From Deinococcus marmoris DSM 12784 (GTDB lineage: Bacteria; Deinococcota; Deinococci; Deinococcales; Deinococcaceae), in the NCBI RefSeq assembly GCF_000701405.1, contig NZ_JNIV01000023.1, forward strand, positions 1 through 52,233: a stretch of DNA of 52,233 nucleotides, given 5' to 3'. Every line of letters begins with the position of its first letter. Position 1 is the first letter of the stretch. Positions 48,745 through 52,233 of this stretch are shown here, one piece after another. The notes below the pieces were generated by a model, which did not search any database, was not told where the DNA came from, and saw nothing but the letters and a program-made list of their open reading frames with translations. Made by a program: the position numbers and the translations under genes.

Positions 48745-49590
48745 TCAGCCCGGCTGCGGCACGAACGGCCAGGCCACGTCGCCCGCCGGGTCCGTGTCGT
48801 TCAGGCCGTCCCAGGCGTGCGGGTAGACCTCGCGGGGGCTGAGTGCGCCGCACTGGCCGTGCGCCACGGCGTGGGCACAAGCGGCGTCGTAGGCGTCCAG
48901 AATGCCGGGGAAGTCGAACTGCGCTTTGGTCAGGGTGACATAGGCTTCATGGTGGGCAGGTTCTTCACGCAGGGTCAGATTGCCCGTGGGCGTCAGATGT
49001 CCGCTGTATGGCATACAGACCTCGACGGGGCCGTCATTGTCGTCGTTGACCTGACCGTGATAGACGACGAAGGGAGCGCCCGCGGCTGTTGCGCCCGCCG
49101 CTGTGAGCTGGCCGGACAGCTCCTCAAGTTGTTGTTCGATAAAGGCCGGCAGCTCATGCTCACGCAGGCGTCGGGACACGGCGGCGACCTGCTGTGCGGG
49201 GACAAAACGCTGCTGGACATCAAAGTGCTGGGTCATGGGGGGTTCTCCTTTGAGGGTACGCAGGACATAGCGGGCCAGTTCGCGCCGCTGGACGTGCTGG
49301 GCCTCGGCGGCTGTCCAGTGGCCCCAGATCATGTCGGGCTGCTGGTCTGCTGGGGCGTCCAGCACGGCGCGGATCCCACTGAGCGAGAGGTCGAGCTGGC
49401 GGAGCAGGCCGATCAACCGGGCCTGCGGTAATTGCCGGGGCGAGTAGTAGCGGTAGCCGCTGTCCGGGTCCACCCGTTCGGGGGGCAGCAGGCCCAGCTC
49501 GCCGTACAGGCGCAGGGCTTTGAGGCTCAGGCGCGAGGCCCCGGCAAAGGCGCTGATGGTCATGGAAGCGGTGGATTCGGTGGGGATCAT
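48745..49590 (-). CDS. MerR family regulator with GyrI-like effector domain
   Basis: The 281-residue protein has an N-terminal MerR DNA-binding domain (ISAFAGASRLSLKALRLYGELGLLPP, then GYRYYSPRQLPQARLIGLLRQL) and a C-terminal region resembling GyrI/BmrR effector-binding domains (QQVAAVSRRLREHELPAFIEQQL, VVYHGQVNDDNDGPVEVCMPYSG). Such proteins usually sense a hydrophobic or cationic drug and activate an efflux gene. No such gene is adjacent. AGAGGAG lies 6 nt before the ATG. CCTCTAGAGG, a 10-bp palindrome at 49602-49611, overlaps this region and may be its own operator. Confidence 0.85.
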   Translation of the reverse strand: MIPTESTASMTISAFAGASRLSLKALRLYGELGLLPPERVDPDSGYRYYSPRQLPQARLIGLLRQLDLSLSGIRAVLDAPADQQPDMIWGHWTAAEAQHVQRRELARYVLRTLKGEPPMTQHFDVQQRFVPAQQVAAVSRRLREHELPAFIEQQLEELSGQLTAAGATAAGAPFVVYHGQVNDDNDGPVEVCMPYSGHLTPTGNLTLREEPAHHEAYVTLTKAQFDFPGILDAYDAACAHAVAHGQCGALSPREVYPHAWDGLNDTDPAGDVAWPFVPQPG

Positions 49591-49601
49591 GGCGGCTCCT
49601 C

Positions 49602-49611
49602 TAGAGGTGTC
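49602..49611. promoter_or_regulatory. Palindrome CCTCTAGAGG near the MerR start
   Basis: CCTCTAGAGG is a perfect 10-bp palindrome 12 bp upstream of the MerR start codon. It overlaps the AGAGGAG ribosome site, so it could be an autoregulatory site or coincidence. Confidence 0.35.
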
Positions 49612-49675
49612 CTTAGCATGGGGGCTGCCCCAGGGGTCAGGTCAAGCGGGCGGTCAAGCGGCTAGTCTGTGCGGC

Positions 49676-50356
49676 ATGACGCCGCTGCTTTTAGGTCACC
49701 GGGGAACGCCAAAGATGCATCAGGAAAACACCATGCGGGGCTTTCAGGCCGCGCTGGACGCCGGGCTGGACGGCGTGGAACTGGACGTGCGGCGCTTGAA
49801 AGACGGCACGCTGGTCATTCACCACGATGAACACCTGAAAGACGGGCGTGCCCTGCCGCAGATGGAGGCTGCCGATCTGCCCGACGACGTGCCGACGCTG
49901 GAAGAACTGCTGGAATGGGCGGCAACAACAGGCGCGTACCTGAACGTGGAAATCAAATACGAGCGGGCGCTGCCGGATGACCGCGTGGCCCGCACGCTGG
50001 ACGCTATCCGCGCACACGGACTGACTCAGCGGGTGATCCTCAGCAGCTTTAATCCGCTGCTGCTGGCCGCCGCCCGCAGCCACGCACCGGAGATCGAGCG
50101 CGGCTTTCTGTATCACCGCAGCTACAAATTCGGCCCGCTGGACCTTGTGCCCCTCGTGCTGCGTGGGCTGAAGGCCAGTGCATCGCACCCGCACCACAGC
50201 ATGATCGACGCCGCCCTGATGGCGCAGGCGCAGGCCGGGGGCTGGCGGGTCAACACCTGGACCGTCAACAATCCTGCCGAGGTGATCCGATTGGAAGCTC
50301 TGGGCGTGTCGGCACTGATCGGTGACCTGCCGGATGTGCTGCTCGTGTCGCGCTGA
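49676..50356 (+). CDS. Glycerophosphodiester phosphodiesterase
   Basis: The enzyme hydrolyses glycerophosphodiesters to glycerol 3-phosphate and an alcohol. The 226-residue protein has GHRGTPKMHQENTMRGFQAAL with the catalytic His, DGVELDVRRLKDGTLVIHHDEHL near residues 32-54 with metal-binding Glu, Asp and His, YLNVEIKYE near 88-96, and VNTWTVNNPAEVIRLEALGVSALIGDLPD in part near 190-215. It is the cytoplasmic UgpQ-like form with no signal peptide. TAGTCT ends exactly 7 nt before the ATG, so the mRNA is likely leaderless. It precedes a family-1 solute-binding protein by 73 bp. Confidence 0.92.
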   Translation: MTPLLLGHRGTPKMHQENTMRGFQAALDAGLDGVELDVRRLKDGTLVIHHDEHLKDGRALPQMEAADLPDDVPTLEELLEWAATTGAYLNVEIKYERALPDDRVARTLDAIRAHGLTQRVILSSFNPLLLAAARSHAPEIERGFLYHRSYKFGPLDLVPLVLRGLKASASHPHHSMIDAALMAQAQAGGWRVNTWTVNNPAEVIRLEALGVSALIGDLPDVLLVSR

Positions 50357-50429
50357 GCCGCAGTCCAGGGCCTGTGAATGTGCCCTGCGGCTTGACAAGC
50401 CCATGATGTGTAGCGCCTAATTTAGAAAC

Positions 50430-51728
<1,299 letters not shown>

Positions 51729-51758
51729 AGCCGAGCCACACAACTCCATCTGAAGCTT

Positions 51759-51809
51759 GAACCCACGGCCTGCCCCCGAATCTGGAGGCGGGCCGTGGGT
51801 TCGACTTTT
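51759..51809 (+). terminator. Strong terminator of the family-1 binding protein gene
   Basis: GAACCCACGGCC (51759-51770) pairs with GGCCGTGGGTTC (51791-51802) and GCC/GGC extend the stem, followed by GACTTTT. It would stop readthrough toward the insertion sequence. Confidence 0.85.
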
Positions 51810-51893
51810 GCTGAACATATCTTGGCCGCGCCCAAAGCTGGTCTTGAGCAGAGGCACACACACCAGTCCCGCTTACAAGTCTGTTGAGCTTCA

Positions 51894-52233
51894 GAGCGCG
51901 TTTATAAAGGATCAGACCCGGTGGCAAGCTTGAGGTGTGAAACGCAAGCCTTACTCGTCGGACCTGACCCAAGCCCAGTTTAAGCGGCTCGAACCACTCC
52001 TCCCCTCTGCCAAGCCAGGAGGGCGGCCACGCACGGTCGATCTCTACGAGGTGCTGTGCGCGATCATGTACGTCTTGCAGGGCGGCATTGCCTGGAGAAA
52101 CCTGCCGCATGACTTTCCAGCGTGGCAGACGGTGTATTCGTACTTTCGCCGTTTTGAAGCTGACGGTTCATGGGAGGCGATCAATCGCGTCCTGGTGCGG
52201 GAAACTCGGCAGGCAGCAGGACGTGACCCAGAG
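51894..52233 (+). mobile_element. Left end of an IS5-family insertion sequence, cut by the window
   Basis: A transposase frame begins at 51937. GAGCGCGTTTATAAAGG at 51894-51910 resembles the terminal inverted repeat of IS427-group elements, which I recall starting GAGCGTG-like. TCA before it could be part of the target duplication. The right end lies outside the window, so this end is inferred. Confidence 0.6.
51937..52233 (+). CDS. IS5 family transposase, N-terminal part
   Basis: From GTG 51937 the frame reads KRKPYSSDLTQAQFKRLEPL, then GGRPRTVDLYEVLCAIMYVL, QGGIAWRNLPHDFPAWQTVY and SYFRRFEADGSWEAINRVL, the DNA-binding N-terminal domain (DUF4096-like) of IS5/IS427-group transposases. The window ends after 99 codons, before the DDE catalytic core, so activity cannot be judged. 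GAGG lies 2 nt before the GTG, so the real start might be slightly different. Confidence 0.9.
   Translation, partial: MKRKPYSSDLTQAQFKRLEPLLPSAKPGGRPRTVDLYEVLCAIMYVLQGGIAWRNLPHDFPAWQTVYSYFRRFEADGSWEAINRVLVRETRQAAGRDPE

Overview
The window looks like chromosomal DNA of a Deinococcus species. This rests on high GC content with GC-rich third positions and on the gene set: a LysW-dependent lysine hydrolase, a Ser/Thr kinase fused to a PQQ-type beta-propeller like D. radiodurans RqkA, and a deinococcal quinate-dehydrogenase-like protein. It also rests on the very frequent layout of a TANNNT -10 box placed 6 to 8 nt before the start codon, the hallmark of leaderless mRNAs that are common in this genus. 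The species is not identified. Every functional call is from reading the protein sequences; no database search was possible.

Layout. 1-6 kb: a 19-bp perfect hairpin, tatA, comM behind a tiny leaderless ORF, two related acidic small proteins, a Pro/Ala-rich two-TM protein overlapping lysK. 6-17.3 kb: mutL, an M20D amidohydrolase, a family-5 solute-binding protein, a phosphohexomutase, a secreted protein of unknown function, a quinone-oxidoreductase-like protein, manA, lpd. 17.4-27.5 kb: an M42 aminopeptidase, a putative immunity-like protein with no clear start, an IclR regulator, accBC, an S41 protease homologue, an M20 peptidase, a methyltransferase, panB and a quinate-dehydrogenase-like gene. 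27.7-38.6 kb: xpt, a stress protein, an acyl-CoA carboxylase beta subunit, a DJ-1/PfpI protein, a GNAT gene broken by one stop codon, the PQQ-propeller kinase, a DUF885 protein, rarA, tRNA-His and tRNA-Leu. 39-52 kb: trigger factor, the type II fatty-acid synthesis cluster fabH-fabD-lipoprotein-fabG-acpP-fabF, ppk1, a phospholipase A2 lipoprotein, a MerR regulator, a glycerophosphodiesterase next to a family-1 solute-binding protein, and the left end of an IS5-type insertion sequence that runs off the window.

How the genes fit together. Three separate lipid-metabolism loci in this window, accBC, the acyl-CoA carboxylase gene and the fab cluster, each carry the same palindrome AACGNNCGTT in the promoter region. 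By my manual scan that core occurs only once more, inside a coding sequence. This suggests one TetR-type lipid regulator controls all three, and it is the strongest new signal here. Other signals are a candidate leader peptide coupled to comM, a lipoprotein gene embedded in the fab operon and coupled to fabG, Pho-box-like direct repeats before ppk1, and a GNAT pseudogene coupled to the kinase by a GTGA overlap. No CRISPR array, rRNA, prophage or biosynthetic cluster was seen.
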